Assembly (NCBI GenBank): GCA_031272995.1
Contig: JAISSY010000042.1
Coordinates: 1-64,000 of the forward strand
Source of the DNA: Azoarcus sp.
GTDB taxonomy: Bacteria > Pseudomonadota > Gammaproteobacteria > Burkholderiales > Rhodocyclaceae
DNA: 64,000 nucleotides
Reading direction: 5' to 3'
Part shown: positions 63,164 to 64,000 of the stretch, in pieces
Layout: every line of letters begins with the position of its first letter
How positions within the stretch are numbered: position 1 is the first letter of the stretch
Translations under genes and position numbers: made by a program
The notes under the pieces: model-generated
What the model was told of the DNA's origin: nothing
Databases searched by the model: none
Seen by the model: the letters and a program-made list of their open reading frames with translations, nothing else

Positions 63164-64000
63164 ATGGGCGAGCAACGCAACAAGGTCAAACTCTTTGAGC
63201 ATCGACAGGTTCGTGCCGAATGGGACGAACAGGCCGAAAAGTGGTGGTTTTCGGTCGTCGATGTCGTGGCCTTGCTGATTGACGCCGATTATCAGCGTGC
63301 GCGCAAATACTGGAAGGTTTTGAAGGGCAGATTAGCCGACGAGGGGAATCAAACGGTAACGGATTGTTACCAGTTGAAGATGGTCGCCAGTGACGGAAGG
63401 ATGCGCCTGACCGACGTTGCCGATACGGAACAACTGTTGCGACTCATCCAGTCCGTGCCTTCGCCGAAGGCGGAACCCTTCAAGCTCTGGCTTGCCAAGG
63501 TGGGCAGCGAACGGCTGGACGAGACTGTCGACCCGGAACTTTCCATCGACCGAGCCATCCAGAATTACCGTCGCTTGGGATACAGCGAAAACTGGATAAA
63601 TCAGCGCATAAAGGCCATCGAGGTTCGCAAGGCCCTGACGGACGAATGGGACAAAAGCGGTGTCCAGCCGGGCGAAGAATACGCGGCGCTGACCGACTTG
63701 ATGAGCAAGGTATGGAGCGGCATGACCACCCGCGAGTACAAAAAATACAAAGGGCTGAAAAAAGAAAACTTGCGTGACAACATGACCAATACGGAATTGG
63801 TGCTGAACATGTTGGCGGAGGTGGCGACGACCGATATTTCCACCGTGCGCCGTCCGCAGGGATTTGTCGAAAGCGCGGAAGTCGCCCACGAAGGAGCCAC
63901 GACCGCGAAAGTCGCGCGCGACCAACTCGAACGCAGCACCGGCAAATCGGTCGTCAGTAAGGGAAACGCAAAAAGCTTGGGGTTCGTCCGCCAGAGCGGA
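63164..64000 (+). CDS. BRO-N/antirepressor-type protein, truncated by the window edge
   Basis: Open frame of 279 codons with no stop before the window ends. The N-terminal part (about 10-105) resembles a BRO-N domain of phage antirepressors and DinD-like proteins: WWFSVVDVVALLID, ARKYWKVLKGRL, LTDVADTEQLLRLIQSVPS and FKLWLAKVGSERL. The next part (AIQNYRRLGYSENWINQRIKAIEVRK, then a Lys-rich KYKGLKKENLRDNMT) matches chromosomal DinD/BRO-N relatives. Such genes often ride on prophage-derived or mobile DNA. A GAGG site 9 bases upstream supports ATG 63164. Base composition is less GC-rich than neighbours. Function is not established. Confidence 0.8.
   Translation, partial: MGEQRNKVKLFEHRQVRAEWDEQAEKWWFSVVDVVALLIDADYQRARKYWKVLKGRLADEGNQTVTDCYQLKMVASDGRMRLTDVADTEQLLRLIQSVPSPKAEPFKLWLAKVGSERLDETVDPELSIDRAIQNYRRLGYSENWINQRIKAIEVRKALTDEWDKSGVQPGEEYAALTDLMSKVWSGMTTREYKKYKGLKKENLRDNMTNTELVLNMLAEVATTDISTVRRPQGFVESAEVAHEGATTAKVARDQLERSTGKSVVSKGNAKSLGFVRQSG

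Overview
The window looks like chromosomal DNA of a denitrifying betaproteobacterium, most likely Rhodocyclales-like. This rests on GC-rich coding sequence, a NirS/d1-heme and NorCBQD denitrification module, a Pil-Chp twitching cluster and the yqgE-ruvX-pyrR-pyrB-pyrC order. The genus cannot be fixed from sequence reading alone. Coding density is very high, no gene-free stretch exceeds 300 bases, and many genes overlap by 4 bases (ATGA or TTGA).

Layout. 124-5949: norC, norB, norQ, norD and an unassigned polytopic membrane protein (NO reduction). 5810-7350, minus strand: a Dnr/Nnr-type CRP-FNR regulator and uroporphyrinogen-III methyltransferase, the entry to siroheme and d1 heme. 7567-15155: nirS, nirC, nirF, a nirD-nirL fusion, nirG, nirH, nirJ and nnrS. 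These encode cytochrome cd1 nitrite reductase, its small cytochrome, the siroheme decarboxylase and d1-heme enzymes, and an NO-stress membrane protein. A degenerate Dnr box and a 17-bp palindrome lie in front of nirS. 15152-18396: trmL, a yjdF-like gene, tRNA-Arg(CCU), an orphan HigA-type gene whose 5' end abuts a decayed tRNA-like sequence, and a TolC-like gene. 18523-22628: a sigma-32-type promoter and grpE-dnaK-dnaJ. 22638-28041: glmM, folP, ftsH and rlmE (minus strand) and divergent yhbY. 28106-38161: uppP, an esterase, an RNB nuclease, two related TonB-C-terminal proteins, aroE, mtgA, mgtE, then hemL and thiE on the minus strand. 38367-47556: pilG, pilH, pilI, pilJ and a 1949-residue hybrid kinase chpA/pilL. 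47617-51386: yqgE, ruvX, pyrR, pyrB and a dihydroorotase-like gene that has lost its metal ligands. 51523-58281: a Cu/Ag-type RND efflux operon with two CusF-type domains. 58293-60735: yggU, yggT, proC and yggS (minus strand). 60841-63065: pilT and pilU. 63164 to the right edge: a truncated BRO-N/antirepressor-type gene that may mark the start of an accessory region.

Functionally, nitrite is reduced to NO by NirS, with d1 heme made from precorrin-2/siroheme via CobA, NirDL, NirG, NirH, NirF and NirJ. NO is then reduced to N2O by NorCB, activated by the NorQ/NorD pair and probably controlled by the Dnr-type regulator. The pil genes form the signalling half (PilGHIJ-ChpA) and the retraction half (PilTU) of type IV pilus motility at two separate loci. 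Most of the window is known biology. The less explained items are the tRNA relic with the orphan HigA gene, the nor-linked membrane protein that reads into dnr, the unanchored TonB-C-terminal protein, and the edge antirepressor.
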